From positions 1 through 47,070 of the forward strand of contig CAUJDS010000032.1 of the NCBI GenBank assembly GCA_963169695.1: 47,070 nucleotides of DNA, in the 5' to 3' direction. The stretch comes from Bdellovibrionota bacterium. Its GTDB lineage: Bacteria; Bdellovibrionota; UBA1018; CAUJDS01. The notes beneath the pieces are model-generated. The model was not told where the DNA came from, made no database searches, and saw only the letters and a program-made list of their open reading frames with translations. Below, in pieces: positions 27,523-35,794 of the stretch (position 1 is its first letter; each line of letters opens with the position of its first letter). A program made the position numbers and the translations under genes.

Positions 27523-29358
27523 ATGTCAGACATCCATTGGAATCCTGATCCCAGTCAACTATCCGCTACCCACATTGCCCAAGAGATGCAGCGGCTTGGC
27601 GTCTCAACTTACAAAGACTACTGGAAGTGGAGCGTGGATGACCGTGAAGGGTTCTGGAAACGATACCTTGAGTTGGCAGGCATTCAATTTCGAACGGCAC
27701 CCGAAAGAATCTTCAATCTGTCTGCAGATGGTCAGACGCGGGGGTATTTGCCGGGTGCACGACTGAATATCGTGGAAAGCTGCTTCTCAGCACCCCTTCA
27801 TCAGGTCGCTGTCTATTTTCAAAAAGAAGGCGGTCCTCTTCAGACTTGGAGCTATCAGGAATTGCGAGACCTCGCCTCTCAGGTTTCTAATGGCCTTGCA
27901 GCACTGGGCTTGAAGGCAGGCGACCCCGTGGCGGTAGACTTGCCGATGACTGCAGAATCCATCGCAATATATCTTGGCATTGTGCAGGCTGGCTGTAGCG
28001 TTGTATCCATTGCAGATAGTTTTGCTCCTGACGAAATCAAAACTCGCCTTCGCATCTCTGGCGCCAAGGCTATTTTTACCCAAGATTGCATTCTACGATC
28101 TGGAAAGATCCTGCCGCTCTACGAGAAGGTCCAAAAGGCCGAGGCCCCTCAGGCCATCGTCCTCTGCGCAAAAGGTGACCTCACACTTCCACTTCGATCG
28201 GGGGACCTTGCCTGGGAGAGCTTTCTGAAAAACACAGAAAAGCAATTCGCACCTATTGCGTGTGATCCCGAAGCTACCACCACTATTTTATTTTCCTCTG
28301 GTACTACGGGAGATCCCAAGGCCATTCCTTGGTCTCAAAGCACCCCACTGAAATGCGGGATGGATGGCTACTTTCATCATGATATTCATCCAGAGGATCG
28401 AGTCGCATGGCCAACCAATTTGGGTTGGATGATGGGACCTTGGTTGATCTATGCAGCATTGCTCAACCGTGCGTCCATTGCGCTTTATGAAGGCGCGCCG
28501 TCGGGAAGGGATTTTGGCGAATTTATACAAAATGCAAAGGTCACGGTATTTGGTCTCGTGCCCTCGCTCGTCAAAGCTTGGCGCGCCAGCAAATGCATGG
28601 AGGGATTGGACTGGAGCAACCTCAAGTGCTTCAGCTCAACGGGTGAATGTTCCAACGCCAGCGACTACAGTTACTTGATGTCTCTTGCTGGTAATCGACC
28701 AGTAGTTGAGTACTGCGGGGGCACTGAGATCGGTGGCGGCTACCTCACTCAAACACTTCTCCAAGAAGCTCATCCTGCAATATTTTCGACATTGAGCTTG
28801 GGATTGGATGCTGTGATTCTGGATGAAGTAGGGCAACCTTCGGACGAGGGAGAGCTCTACCTCATTCCTCCGTCCATTGGACTCTCCACCAAACTACTCA
28901 ATCGAGATCATAACGAAGTCTACTTTGCAGATACTCCTCGAGGAGTCCATGGCGAGCAATTGCGAAGGCACGGTGATCAGGTCCAGCGCCTACCGAATGG
29001 AAACTTCCGTGCGCAGGGTCGCGCCGATGACACCATGAACCTGGGCGGAATCAAAGTCAGCTCCGCAGAATTAGAGCGCGTACTCAACGGCGTCGCTCCC
29101 ATTTTGGAAACTGCCGCTATCGCAGTTCCACCACCCGGCGGTGGCCCAAGCTTACTTGTCGTATACGCTGTTCTCAAACAAGATGCCCCTCCCACAGATC
29201 AGACTGCCCTAATGCAATCGATGCAAGTTGCCATCCGCAACCAACTGAATCCCCTGTTTAAGATTCACGAGGTCCTTGTGGTTGCGCAACTTCCAAGGAC
29301 GGCGTCGAATAAAGTAATGAGACGAGTGCTACGAACAGAATACCTCAAGGGAAATTGA
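27523..29358 (+). CDS. AMP-forming acyl-CoA synthetase (acetoacetyl-CoA/acetyl-CoA synthetase-like)
   Basis: About 611 residues of the ANL superfamily. The ATP/AMP P-loop is TTILFSSGTTGDPKAIPWSQ (about 260), followed by STGECSNASD, EYCGGTEIGGGY (A5 motif, about 400), a GDQVQRLPNGNFRAQGRADD stretch (A7/A8) and GGIKVSSAELE, with the catalytic lysine near NKVMRRVL at the C-terminus. The N-terminal WNPDPSQLSATHIAQEMQRL resembles the acetyl-CoA-synthetase N-domain. It would activate a short carboxylic acid with ATP and CoA; the substrate is unproven. The ATG at 27523 is preferred over an upstream in-frame start at 27487 because AGGAA lies 6 nt before it. Confidence 0.85.
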   Translation: MSDIHWNPDPSQLSATHIAQEMQRLGVSTYKDYWKWSVDDREGFWKRYLELAGIQFRTAPERIFNLSADGQTRGYLPGARLNIVESCFSAPLHQVAVYFQKEGGPLQTWSYQELRDLASQVSNGLAALGLKAGDPVAVDLPMTAESIAIYLGIVQAGCSVVSIADSFAPDEIKTRLRISGAKAIFTQDCILRSGKILPLYEKVQKAEAPQAIVLCAKGDLTLPLRSGDLAWESFLKNTEKQFAPIACDPEATTTILFSSGTTGDPKAIPWSQSTPLKCGMDGYFHHDIHPEDRVAWPTNLGWMMGPWLIYAALLNRASIALYEGAPSGRDFGEFIQNAKVTVFGLVPSLVKAWRASKCMEGLDWSNLKCFSSTGECSNASDYSYLMSLAGNRPVVEYCGGTEIGGGYLTQTLLQEAHPAIFSTLSLGLDAVILDEVGQPSDEGELYLIPPSIGLSTKLLNRDHNEVYFADTPRGVHGEQLRRHGDQVQRLPNGNFRAQGRADDTMNLGGIKVSSAELERVLNGVAPILETAAIAVPPPGGGPSLLVVYAVLKQDAPPTDQTALMQSMQVAIRNQLNPLFKIHEVLVVAQLPRTASNKVMRRVLRTEYLKGN

Positions 29359-29369
29359 GTCGCCGAAGC

Positions 29370-29720
29370 TCAAAGTAGCATTCGATTATCGGAGTCCATG
29401 AGAATGAGCTTGGGCTTCCAGTTGCGCGCTTCTTCTTCCGTCGTACTGACGTAGCTACAAATGATAACCATATCACCCGGCCGAGCCAAGTGCGCTGCCG
29501 CTCCATTGATACAAACTTCTCTTGCACCCTTGGGTCCGGCAATCGCGTAGGTAGTGAAACGATTGCCATTGGTGATGTTGTAGACGTCCACTTGCTCAAA
29601 CGGAAGGATGTCCGCTGCAGCCAAGAACTCCGGATCGAGAGAAATTGATCCGTTGTATTCCAAGTTGGCTTCCGTCACGGTCGCGCGATGCAATTTGGAT
29701 TTCAGTAGCGTGCGATTCAA
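29370..29720 (-). CDS. panD: aspartate 1-decarboxylase proenzyme
   Basis: 116 residues matching PanD. After MNRTLLKSKLHRATVTEANL comes EYNGSISLDPEFL, where the Gly24-Ser25 bond self-cleaves to form the pyruvoyl group. NGNRFTTYAIAGPKG, NGAAAHLARPGDMVII and a short C-terminal tail follow. It makes beta-alanine for pantothenate and coenzyme A. The start is a TTG at 29720 with AGAGGA upstream (the only ATG nearby is out of frame). Convergent with the acyl-CoA synthetase-like gene, 11 bp away. Confidence 0.93.
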   Translation of the reverse strand: MNRTLLKSKLHRATVTEANLEYNGSISLDPEFLAAADILPFEQVDVYNITNGNRFTTYAIAGPKGAREVCINGAAAHLARPGDMVIICSYVSTTEEEARNWKPKLILMDSDNRMLL

Positions 29721-29823
29721 TTAAACATCCTCTTTCTTTGGGTCGAACTCTCGTGGTTCGATTGCTTAACAAATAGTATAAGAACTGCTAGGGTTCAAGC
29801 TGAGATACGGAGACCGATTTTAG

Positions 29824-30507
29824 ATGCTTTTAACTTCACAGGACTTTGCCATCATCAGCTTATTGATCTTTCTCGAGGGTATCCTCTCCATCGACAATGC
29901 CCTTGTCATCGCCCTTCTCGCAAAAGGACTACCCAAAGATCAGCAGAAGAAAGCCCTGAGTTATGGATTGATTGGAGCCTTTGTCTTTCGAATTGGAGCC
30001 ATCAGCATGGCCGCCTGGCTCATGAAGTGGACCTGGGTCAAGTATGTTGGGGGCGCCTACCTTATCTGGGTGGCCGCTAAGGACCTGTTTTTTAAGAAAT
30101 CGGACAAGGAAGAAGCTAAGGCTACCCGACATCGAGGATTCTGGAAGACCGTGATCCTTATTGAGCTTATGGATATCGCTTTCGCGGTCGATTCAATTCT
30201 TGCAGCCGTGGCCATGACTCCTAAAATTGAAGTAGTGATCATTGGAGGTGTCTCGGGGATGATCCTTATGCGTTTTGCAGCAAGCATCTTTATTGGATTT
30301 TTGGAACGCTTCCCTCGATTCGAGAAGACCGCTTACCTCTTAGTCGGACTTGTGGGGATCAAGCTCGTGGTAGAAGGAATGCAACTTCCCTTTGTCCACT
30401 TCCACGATCCCAAGAGTCCAGCTTTTATACTATTCTGGCTGGCTATGATCCTCAGCATAGCGAACGGATTCCGTCCGGTAAAGAAGACCTCCAGGAAGAG
30501 CAAATAG
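29824..30507 (+). CDS. TerC/YkoY-family integral membrane protein
   Basis: 227 residues with seven or so TM segments and the family's two acidic motifs: FLEGILSIDNALVIALLAKG near the N-terminus and LIELMDIAFAVDSILAAVAM in the middle, whose Asp and Glu residues are thought to bind metal. TerC/YkoY proteins are linked to tellurite resistance and, in several bacteria, to manganese export and metalation of exported proteins. I looked for a yybP-ykoY manganese riboswitch in the 103-bp leader and did not see its conserved core. Stands alone; convergent with the HiPIP gene. Confidence 0.88.
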   Translation: MLLTSQDFAIISLLIFLEGILSIDNALVIALLAKGLPKDQQKKALSYGLIGAFVFRIGAISMAAWLMKWTWVKYVGGAYLIWVAAKDLFFKKSDKEEAKATRHRGFWKTVILIELMDIAFAVDSILAAVAMTPKIEVVIIGGVSGMILMRFAASIFIGFLERFPRFEKTAYLLVGLVGIKLVVEGMQLPFVHFHDPKSPAFILFWLAMILSIANGFRPVKKTSRKSK

Positions 30508-30531
30508 GGATTTCGGATTCAGGCTTGGGCC

Positions 30532-30903
30532 CTAGGCTTTCTTATTGTAGCTACGGCACCAACCGTGCGACCGGACCAGTCCTACTTGAATCATCTGGCA
30601 CTTGCCCCAACTTTCATTGGTCTTTGTGTAGAGCGCGCAAGAAGAGCAGTCCTGGCCTTTTTTGAAAGTCGGATTGGACTTCACATCCACTTTGGTAGAA
30701 TCAGGATTGTATCCAATGGCATTGGCTACGACGTCAGCCGTCGTTACTTCGGTTTCGCCCGCTGGAAGTGGAACGTCTTTTCCTTTGGCGGGAGCAGCGA
30801 GGCTACTCTGTACCAAGGACCCAAACAAGCCGCTCCAAGTCGCCGCGACTCCCAAAAAAGTAGCCAACCCCAATAAAAAACTTCGACGCGATTGATTCTT
30901 CAT
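30532..30903 (-). CDS. high-potential iron-sulfur protein (HiPIP) with Tat signal
   Basis: 123 residues. The N-terminus MKNQSRRSFLLGLATFLGVA carries a twin-arginine motif, so the protein should be exported folded with its cluster. The mature domain has the HiPIP cysteine pattern: CSSCALYTK (two Cys and the packing Tyr), GKCQM, and HGWCRSY near the C-terminus, four ligands for a [4Fe-4S] cluster cycling 3+/2+. HiPIPs are soluble periplasmic electron carriers between cytochrome complexes and oxidases or reaction centres; the partner is not in this window. GAGGAG precedes the start. Confidence 0.9.
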   Translation of the reverse strand: MKNQSRRSFLLGLATFLGVAATWSGLFGSLVQSSLAAPAKGKDVPLPAGETEVTTADVVANAIGYNPDSTKVDVKSNPTFKKGQDCSSCALYTKTNESWGKCQMIQVGLVRSHGWCRSYNKKA

Positions 30904-30970
30904 AGCTTCTCCTCAAATTAAATCCGCTGACTACCAGATACCATCAGGAACTTATTAATGCTAGGAATGC

Positions 30971-31046
30971 TAGGTACGGACTTACTTGTGGGACTGGATG
31001 CGTCATCTGGGTGCCCCGTGTCCCACAAGTAAGTCCGTACTACGAT
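30971..31046. repeat. dispersed palindromic element, copy R1
   Basis: A perfect 21-bp inverted repeat, arms 30974-30994 (GTACGGACTTACTTGTGGGA then C) and 31020-31040, with a 25-nt loop. The right end AAGTAAGTCCGTAC is shared with R3 and R5. The DUF819-family stop codon lies at its right edge, so it may also act as that gene's transcript end. Confidence 0.85.
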
Positions 31047-32221
31047 AGCACCCCATGAATCCACGAAAACACCGCGCCGTTAAGGATACCTAAATACGTC
31101 CCCAGTGCGTAGCCGAGAATTGCTAGAAGCACTCCGACAGGGGCCAAAGACGGATGAAAAGCAGATGCCATCACTGGTCCTGAAGCTGCACCACCAATAT
31201 TTGCCATGGACCCAACGGCCGCATAGAAAATGGGAGCCTTGATCCACTTGCGCACAAGGAGCACGGCAGATGCTTGAAACACCATCCATACCAAAACCAC
31301 CAAGAACACCATGGGCGTCTCTAGGATTTTTCTAAAGTCCCCACTCGCTCCAATAGTGGATACCAATAAATACAAAAACACAGAACCCACCGTACTTGCT
31401 CCTGCACTCTCCAGTCTTCTAGCCGGAGTGAACGACAATAGAATACCTACCGTAGAAACAAGTAGCACAACCCACGTAAAGCCATTGATCAAAGTACCTA
31501 CATCAGGAAGTCGCTGACCCACCCAAGTGCAAATGGCCGTGGCGCCCATACCCACCAAGAGAATTGCAAGCAAGTCGGAGAGGCTCGCCGGACGGGTATT
31601 TTCTTTTTGAAAACGCTCCATTTTCTTTCTTAGCTCTTCTAGTGCACGGCGATCTACTCCCGCCGCTCGGTCCACCTCTGCCTCACGAGATGCAAAGTAA
31701 AGGAGCAACGTCATCCAAAGATTGGCCACAGCAACATCAGCCACGACAATCACAGCCATGATCTCGGAAGGCGCTTTAAAACTCTGACCTACGGCTACAA
31801 AATTTGCGCCTCCTCCGATCCATGACCCTGTAAGCGCCGCAAACCCCTTCCACAGATCGTGATGGAGTGACATCGGCAAAAGCTTATAAAGCAGCGCATA
31901 GGCGAGTGGTCCACCGACCACCACTCCAAAGGTAGCCGTAAAGAAAAGGATCAGTACTTTTGGTCCCAATCTGAGTATGGCTGGAATATCGATACTTAGG
32001 GTCATCAAAACCAGACTCGCCGGCAAAAACCATTTCTTAATAAACCCATAAACTGGTGACTCCACAGGAAGCACCCCTGTATTAGAAAGAGCCATCGGAA
32101 TAAAATAACAAAGCACAAGTACGGGTACGTGCTTCCCCCAGCCCGGTCTCTTACCCAGCCAAAAAGCCACAAAGAGACATGCCAATAGGACACCGGTTAC
32201 CATCATGGGATCTTGAATCAT
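31040..32221 (-). CDS. DUF819 (YjcL-like) polytopic membrane protein
   Basis: About 393 residues with ten or more hydrophobic segments. GSWIGGGANFVAVGQSF, VVVADVAVANLWMTLLLYFA and MANIGGAASGPVMASAFHPS are repeated Gly/Asn motifs typical of this transporter-like family, whose substrate is not firmly known. Two in-frame ATGs are possible (32239 and 32221). I take 32221, which begins MIQDP as relatives do, with AGG upstream. The gene lies between repeat copies R1 and R2 but has no obvious toxin/immunity link. Confidence 0.8.
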   Translation of the reverse strand: MIQDPMMVTGVLLACLFVAFWLGKRPGWGKHVPVLVLCYFIPMALSNTGVLPVESPVYGFIKKWFLPASLVLMTLSIDIPAILRLGPKVLILFFTATFGVVVGGPLAYALLYKLLPMSLHHDLWKGFAALTGSWIGGGANFVAVGQSFKAPSEIMAVIVVADVAVANLWMTLLLYFASREAEVDRAAGVDRRALEELRKKMERFQKENTRPASLSDLLAILLVGMGATAICTWVGQRLPDVGTLINGFTWVVLLVSTVGILLSFTPARRLESAGASTVGSVFLYLLVSTIGASGDFRKILETPMVFLVVLVWMVFQASAVLLVRKWIKAPIFYAAVGSMANIGGAASGPVMASAFHPSLAPVGVLLAILGYALGTYLGILNGAVFSWIHGVLS

Positions 32222-32258
32222 GGACGAAACCTGACACATCTCTCGTTAGATTTCCACA

Positions 32259-32286
32259 TAGGCACGGACTTACGATGCACGATAGT
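32259..32286. repeat. short remnant of the dispersed element, R2
   Basis: ATAGGCACGGACTTAC matches the outer end of the element (TAGGTACGGACTTAC) with one change. GATGCACGATAG follows, close to the right flank of R1 (ACGATAGCA). The interior is missing, as if deleted. Confidence 0.5.
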
Positions 32287-32315
32287 GGCGACTAGGCAGC
32301 CCGACGTTATTTATC

Positions 32316-32342
32316 TTGACTAAATATATCCAGATTTATAAT
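32316..32342 (+). promoter_or_regulatory. promoter before toxin 1
   Basis: TTGACT (32316-32321), 15 bp, then a perfect TATAAT (32337-32342). It overlaps the longest possible ATG at 32341, which argues that translation starts at 32365 instead. The spacer is 2 bp short of optimum. Confidence 0.5.
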
Positions 32343-32364
32343 GAACGGTCCAGGAGCCTTAATC

Positions 32365-33321
32365 ATGAGCGATCCATTTCTGTTTTATGTAGTACAGCCA
32401 GGAGATACGCTGACGGCGATTGTACGCAACTCGTATCCGTCACTTGGTGCGCAGGGCGAAGTTGCGATGATTCAAGCCATCGCGGGCAATAATGGCCTGC
32501 GCTCGGCGAACCACATCCAAGCGGGGCAGTTGCTGATGCTGACGAGTGCACCGAGCTCGGTGTCGGCTTCCGTTCAGGTTTCTTTTCAAGAGATAAGTCG
32601 GCAATGGAACAGTCAGTTCCCTAAGGATCGAGAGCGAGCGTTGAGCTTGATGCAAATTGATAGTCCGTTGGACTTTCTGAGCGGCGCAAATGGTGGACTG
32701 AAGAGTGCAAATAAGCAGGCCGCCAAGTTGTTGGAGAATTATTTGTCAGAATACGGTGGGTTTGCTCGTGGTGAAATTTCTCATTCAGATTTCTACAATA
32801 AGGTACGCCCAAGTTGCGTAAGAGATTTTGATCAGATCTTCAAAAAAGATCTGAGATCTCTCGCTTTCCAGAACGGGGAAAAGTCGACCTCCAAATTTTT
32901 CAGGGTTCGCCCAGGCGCGAAGAATATCCTGGCAACGGGAGACCTATCCGACGTTGGAAGGGTGTCAAAAACCTTCAGAAACGTTTTTAGAGTCAACTCG
33001 CTCCTAAAGGTAGGTGGCGTGGCGATGACTGGATTGCAGCTAGTTAAAGCATGTAATGAGATTTCTAATGCGGACAACCAAGTTGCAAAGAACCAAATCT
33101 TTTCAAAGTCCATCGGAAATCTGGTGGGTGGGGAAGTAGCCCTGTATTTTGCAGTTGGATTGGTCTCCGGCCCGTTAGGATGGGGCACTATCTTGTTCGT
33201 AGCAACTGCCGTGACCTTGGGAGCGTATGGAACGGGAGAGGTAGTTTCTTATATTTATGACTCCTATGGAAATAAGCGGGACATTGTTGGAACTCTAGGG
33301 GTAGATCGGGTTTGTCACTGA
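32365..33321 (+). CDS. toxin 1 candidate: LysM domain + C-terminal hydrophobic glycine-rich domain
   Basis: 318 residues from the ATG at 32365, which has AGGAG 8 nt upstream. Residues ~7-62 are a LysM peptidoglycan-binding domain (FYVVQPGDTLTAIVRNSYPS ... IQAGQLLML). A helical middle follows. The last ~100 residues contain hydrophobic segments GGVAMTGLQLVKACNEI and GNLVGGEVALYFAVGLVSGP and a Gly-rich third (VAVTLGAYGTGEVV-like). The C-terminal layout (helix, A/N-D-x stretch, glycine-rich hairpin, GP) recurs in toxins 2 and 3. The next gene follows with no gap. I infer a membrane-inserting toxin. It has no signal peptide, so delivery by a secretion machine not in this window would be needed. 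A structural or cell-wall role cannot be excluded. Confidence 0.6.
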   Translation: MSDPFLFYVVQPGDTLTAIVRNSYPSLGAQGEVAMIQAIAGNNGLRSANHIQAGQLLMLTSAPSSVSASVQVSFQEISRQWNSQFPKDRERALSLMQIDSPLDFLSGANGGLKSANKQAAKLLENYLSEYGGFARGEISHSDFYNKVRPSCVRDFDQIFKKDLRSLAFQNGEKSTSKFFRVRPGAKNILATGDLSDVGRVSKTFRNVFRVNSLLKVGGVAMTGLQLVKACNEISNADNQVAKNQIFSKSIGNLVGGEVALYFAVGLVSGPLGWGTILFVATAVTLGAYGTGEVVSYIYDSYGNKRDIVGTLGVDRVCH

Positions 33322-33792
33322 ATGACTGAATTAAAGGATCATCCAGTATCGATTCTCATAGCAGTCTCATTCGCGGTATCGTTTGCGCTCATAATTTTAG
33401 TGAAACTATTGCATCTGACGCTTTTCTTTCTTATGCCAAAGCCTGCCTTTGAGGAGATGAAGCGTCAGTATCGCCGGTGGCGACCTAGTACAAAGTCATT
33501 TGAGTCGGAGTACCTTTTCTATAAATCCAGCACGAAGGGCAATTTCATCTATTTGGGTTTGATGTTTCTAAGATTTTGCTATGCAGTCTCAGGTCAGCGC
33601 AAGATTCATCACAATCTCTTTGGGGGTTACGACTTTAAGCCTCTTCTTCCGAGGGCCTATTTGTTTTTCGTCAGGATGATGGTGGTATTTATTGTCTTGG
33701 CTTTTCTGGGAATAGTTCTAGCGATTTTAGGCCTGGCATATCTCCAATATATGGGGGTGCTGGATGAGAAGTACTATCTGTTTCGATGGTAG
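33322..33792 (+). CDS. candidate immunity membrane protein 1
   Basis: 156 residues, beginning with the ATG directly after the toxin 1 stop codon. Two hydrophobic regions: ILIAVSFAVSFALIILVKLL and VFIVLAFLGIVLAILGLAYL. Between them are the motifs MPKPAFEEMKRQYRRW and GGYDFKPLLPRAY, which recur in the orphan at 35353 (MPKIAFEEMKRRFHHW, GGFDFKPLLTRSY). An inner-membrane partner matches a membrane-acting toxin, as in colicin immunity. Immunity function is inferred from position, size and topology. Confidence 0.6.
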   Translation: MTELKDHPVSILIAVSFAVSFALIILVKLLHLTLFFLMPKPAFEEMKRQYRRWRPSTKSFESEYLFYKSSTKGNFIYLGLMFLRFCYAVSGQRKIHHNLFGGYDFKPLLPRAYLFFVRMMVVFIVLAFLGIVLAILGLAYLQYMGVLDEKYYLFRW

Positions 33793-33868
33793 AATGCGGA
33801 TCACTGTAGCTTGAGTGGCTTACAATTCGGCTGGTCACAGTGAGTTCGCTCTTACTGTTGAGTAGAAC

Positions 33869-33948
33869 TAGGTACGGAGCTAACTTCAACTAGCCAGTGC
33901 AAAATTTCTAACGCTGCAAGTCCCATAAGTAAGTCCGTACCCACGATA
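33869..33948. repeat. dispersed element, copy R3
   Basis: 80 bp: left end TAGGTACGGAGCTAACTTCA then ACTAGCCAGTG; right end GCAAGTCCCATAAGTAAGTC then CGTACCCACGATA. Outer 7-14 bp are inverted repeats. Lies between immunity 1 and toxin 2. It is the most diverged full copy. Confidence 0.8.
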
Positions 33949-34001
33949 AAAGCCATACAACTTGACTTATCGCATTAAATTACGCTAAAGCCTGGGAATC
34001 A

Positions 34002-34817
34002 ATGGCAGATATCAAAGATTTTTTCTTAGAATGGAATAGCTGTTACGCCAACGAGGAGCCCCTCCCCGATTTCAGGCCTCTCCATAGCGAAGACGAGTGG
34101 GATACGATTGGCTTTCTCAATGGACTGGCATCAGCGAGTGACTCGGTAAGAAGCGCTTTTAATAATTACATCGGCGCTAGTCGACTTCATCTGGTCGTGC
34201 AAGACATCAATCGCGCACTCAGAGAACAAGCAGTGCTTTCTCGTTACGGACTTGTTTCTCCAGCTATCTCCGCTCAGATTGCCCGCAACAGACTAGAACT
34301 CAATTCGATCTTAAGTAACAAACTCAACAACCTCGGACAGGACTACAATCGAGCTATACGGATGGAGCGAAATCGGTTGGCCAATTTGGCCAAACGAGTC
34401 TCCAGCAACTCCCCTAAACCAACCCAACAGTCTCAATTCAATGTGCGCACCCCTGATCAGCTCTCGCCTTTGCTTCACTGGAGAAACGGAAAAGTCACAG
34501 GTGCCTTTCTTGTTGTCGATTTGGGTTTTCGCGGTCTGGATATTTTGAGGGCGGACGACAAAGTCAAAGAATCTCTCGCTCAGGCTGCTGGCTTTACGTC
34601 CAACCTTGCTGGTGGAGCTGCCGGTGCTAATTTGGGGGCACGGATGCTTGCCATGAGACTTTTTGGCCGAACAGTCTGCTCGATTGCTTTATTGGGGTGG
34701 ACCGGTCCGGCGTCGCCCTTTATTTGCAACGTTTTGATACCGGCCGGAGCGGGGTATATTGGATCAAGACTTTTTGAAGATTGGACATCAGCCAAAACTA
34801 GAGATTTGTTGCAATGA
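34002..34817 (+). CDS. toxin 2 candidate: 'DIKDFF' N-terminal module + glycine-zipper C-terminus
   Basis: 271 residues. The N-terminal 48 residues (MADIKDFFLEWNSCYANEEP ... LASASDS) form a unit that is duplicated at 46216. A helical region follows (residues ~55-130; VSPAISAQIARNRLELNSIL) that resembles the helical part of toxin 3. From ~160 comes the shared C-terminus: GAFLVVDLGFRGLDILRADD, AGGAAGANLGARML, then GPASPFICN ... GAGYIGSRLFEDW, which lines up with toxin 3. Gly spacing suggests membrane-packing glycine zippers. GGGAA precedes the start, and the ATGA overlap with the next gene fits toxin-immunity coupling. I do not recognise the N-terminal module. Confidence 0.6.
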   Translation: MADIKDFFLEWNSCYANEEPLPDFRPLHSEDEWDTIGFLNGLASASDSVRSAFNNYIGASRLHLVVQDINRALREQAVLSRYGLVSPAISAQIARNRLELNSILSNKLNNLGQDYNRAIRMERNRLANLAKRVSSNSPKPTQQSQFNVRTPDQLSPLLHWRNGKVTGAFLVVDLGFRGLDILRADDKVKESLAQAAGFTSNLAGGAAGANLGARMLAMRLFGRTVCSIALLGWTGPASPFICNVLIPAGAGYIGSRLFEDWTSAKTRDLLQ

Positions 34818-35200
34818 CAACACAAGGTGAACTGCTTTTTCTATTCTTTTTTGGCGTGCCCGCCGTCATCACATTTCTTTATCGAAAAACAAACACTCCG
34901 CCGCCTATATTGGCGCTGACTGCATTCATCTGCTTTGTTCTCTTATTTTTCACCTTTTTTTTAGACCTCTTAGCCATTCACGACTTTGGCTATGGGGGCT
35001 TTGAACTTCCAGACGGCCCCCATGGCGGGATCGTCACTCGAAGCTCCTACTACCTTGCAAAATACGGACGCGTCCTGGTACGAGAGCTTTGGTTTCAGAT
35101 TTTATTTTCGATCTTTACAGTTTGGATCACTTTCCGCATCGTTAGTGCTTTCAAAAAAAGCCGCTCCAAACCCTCTCAACAACCAAAAAAACCCTGGTGA
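34814..35200 (+). CDS. candidate immunity membrane protein 2
   Basis: 128 residues with about three hydrophobic segments (LLFLFFFGVPAVITFLY; LALTAFICFVLLFFTFFLDL; FQILFSIFTVWITFRIV) and a basic tail. Its ATG overlaps the toxin 2 stop codon by 4 bp. No sequence similarity to immunity 1 is visible, so the two partner types seem to be independent families. Function inferred from context. Confidence 0.55.
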   Translation: MTTQGELLFLFFFGVPAVITFLYRKTNTPPPILALTAFICFVLLFFTFFLDLLAIHDFGYGGFELPDGPHGGIVTRSSYYLAKYGRVLVRELWFQILFSIFTVWITFRIVSAFKKSRSKPSQQPKKPW

Positions 35201-35227
35201 ACCTCCTAAGCCTGGTTCTTATTTATA

Positions 35228-35319
35228 GATAGGTACGGAGCTAGTTTTAACTCGCCAGCGAGACACGGCACGTCTAAATGACGTGATAAGTCTCACAAGT
35301 AGGCTCCGTACCTACGATA
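35228..35319. repeat. dispersed element, copy R4
   Basis: 92 bp. The ends are perfect inverted repeats: TAGGTACGGAGC (35230-35241) and GCTCCGTACCTA (35303-35314). The internal block CTAGTTTTAACTCGCCAGCG is identical in R5. The right arm shares AAGTCTCACAAGTA with R5. Lies between immunity 2 and the orphan. Confidence 0.85.
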
Positions 35320-35352
35320 TACATAGATCGAGTTTGCTAGTGGGAGTAGTTC

Positions 35353-35787
35353 ATGATTGAAGCTGTCTATATCTATCTTGGAGTATTGGTTGGCACGTTG
35401 CTCATTGGTAGTATCGTGCTTATTGCAGTAATGCTCACATTGTATCTGACCATGCCTAAGATCGCATTTGAGGAAATGAAGCGCCGATTTCATCACTGGG
35501 ACGGGTCCGCGAAAAAACTTGTCCCCATACCTTGGTTTTACGAAAACTGTTCAAAATGGAGTTGGATGCATTTGTCCGTTCCATTTTTTCTTTTCTGCGT
35601 AGGAACTGCGGGACTTAAGCGTCCAATCCAGTTTCGCTTTGGTGGATTTGATTTTAAGCCCTTGCTCACAAGATCCTACTGTATTCTTACAAAAGTCTTC
35701 GTTGCTGCAATTCTTTTAAATGGCACTTCACTCGTTCTAATGATCCCTGCCTACATATATCTCGAATGGATCGCCAAAGTATCTTGA
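35353..35787 (+). CDS. orphan paralogue of immunity protein 1
   Basis: 144 residues with two hydrophobic regions (VYIYLGVLVGTLLIGSIVLI; VAAILLNGTSLVLMIPAYIY). It shares MPK-AFEEMKR and GG-DFKPLL-R with the 33322 product. No toxin gene precedes it: repeat R4 comes directly before and R5 directly after. It looks like an orphan immunity gene kept to protect against a toxin 1 relative, or one left after its toxin was lost. GGGAG lies 7 nt before the ATG. Confidence 0.6.
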   Translation: MIEAVYIYLGVLVGTLLIGSIVLIAVMLTLYLTMPKIAFEEMKRRFHHWDGSAKKLVPIPWFYENCSKWSWMHLSVPFFLFCVGTAGLKRPIQFRFGGFDFKPLLTRSYCILTKVFVAAILLNGTSLVLMIPAYIYLEWIAKVS

Positions 35788-35794
35788 ATCGTCC

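Noticed and set aside
29745-29823. yybP-ykoY manganese riboswitch before the terC-like gene
   Set aside because: The leader is short and I cannot find the conserved paired loops; only the family of the downstream gene suggested it.
30532-30545. GGGCCC palindrome near the convergent ends of terC and HiPIP as a terminator
   Set aside because: It has no loop and only six pairing bases, so it cannot form a stable hairpin.
31040-32221. The DUF819 gene as part of the toxin array
   Set aside because: It lies between repeat copies R1 and R2 but is a typical long membrane protein on the other strand with no partner gene; its position may only reflect where the repeats inserted.
33799-33844. ATCACTGT...CACAGTGA inverted repeat after immunity gene 1 as a terminator
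   Set aside because: The arms are only about 7 bp with a long loop and there is no T-run; it could be chance.
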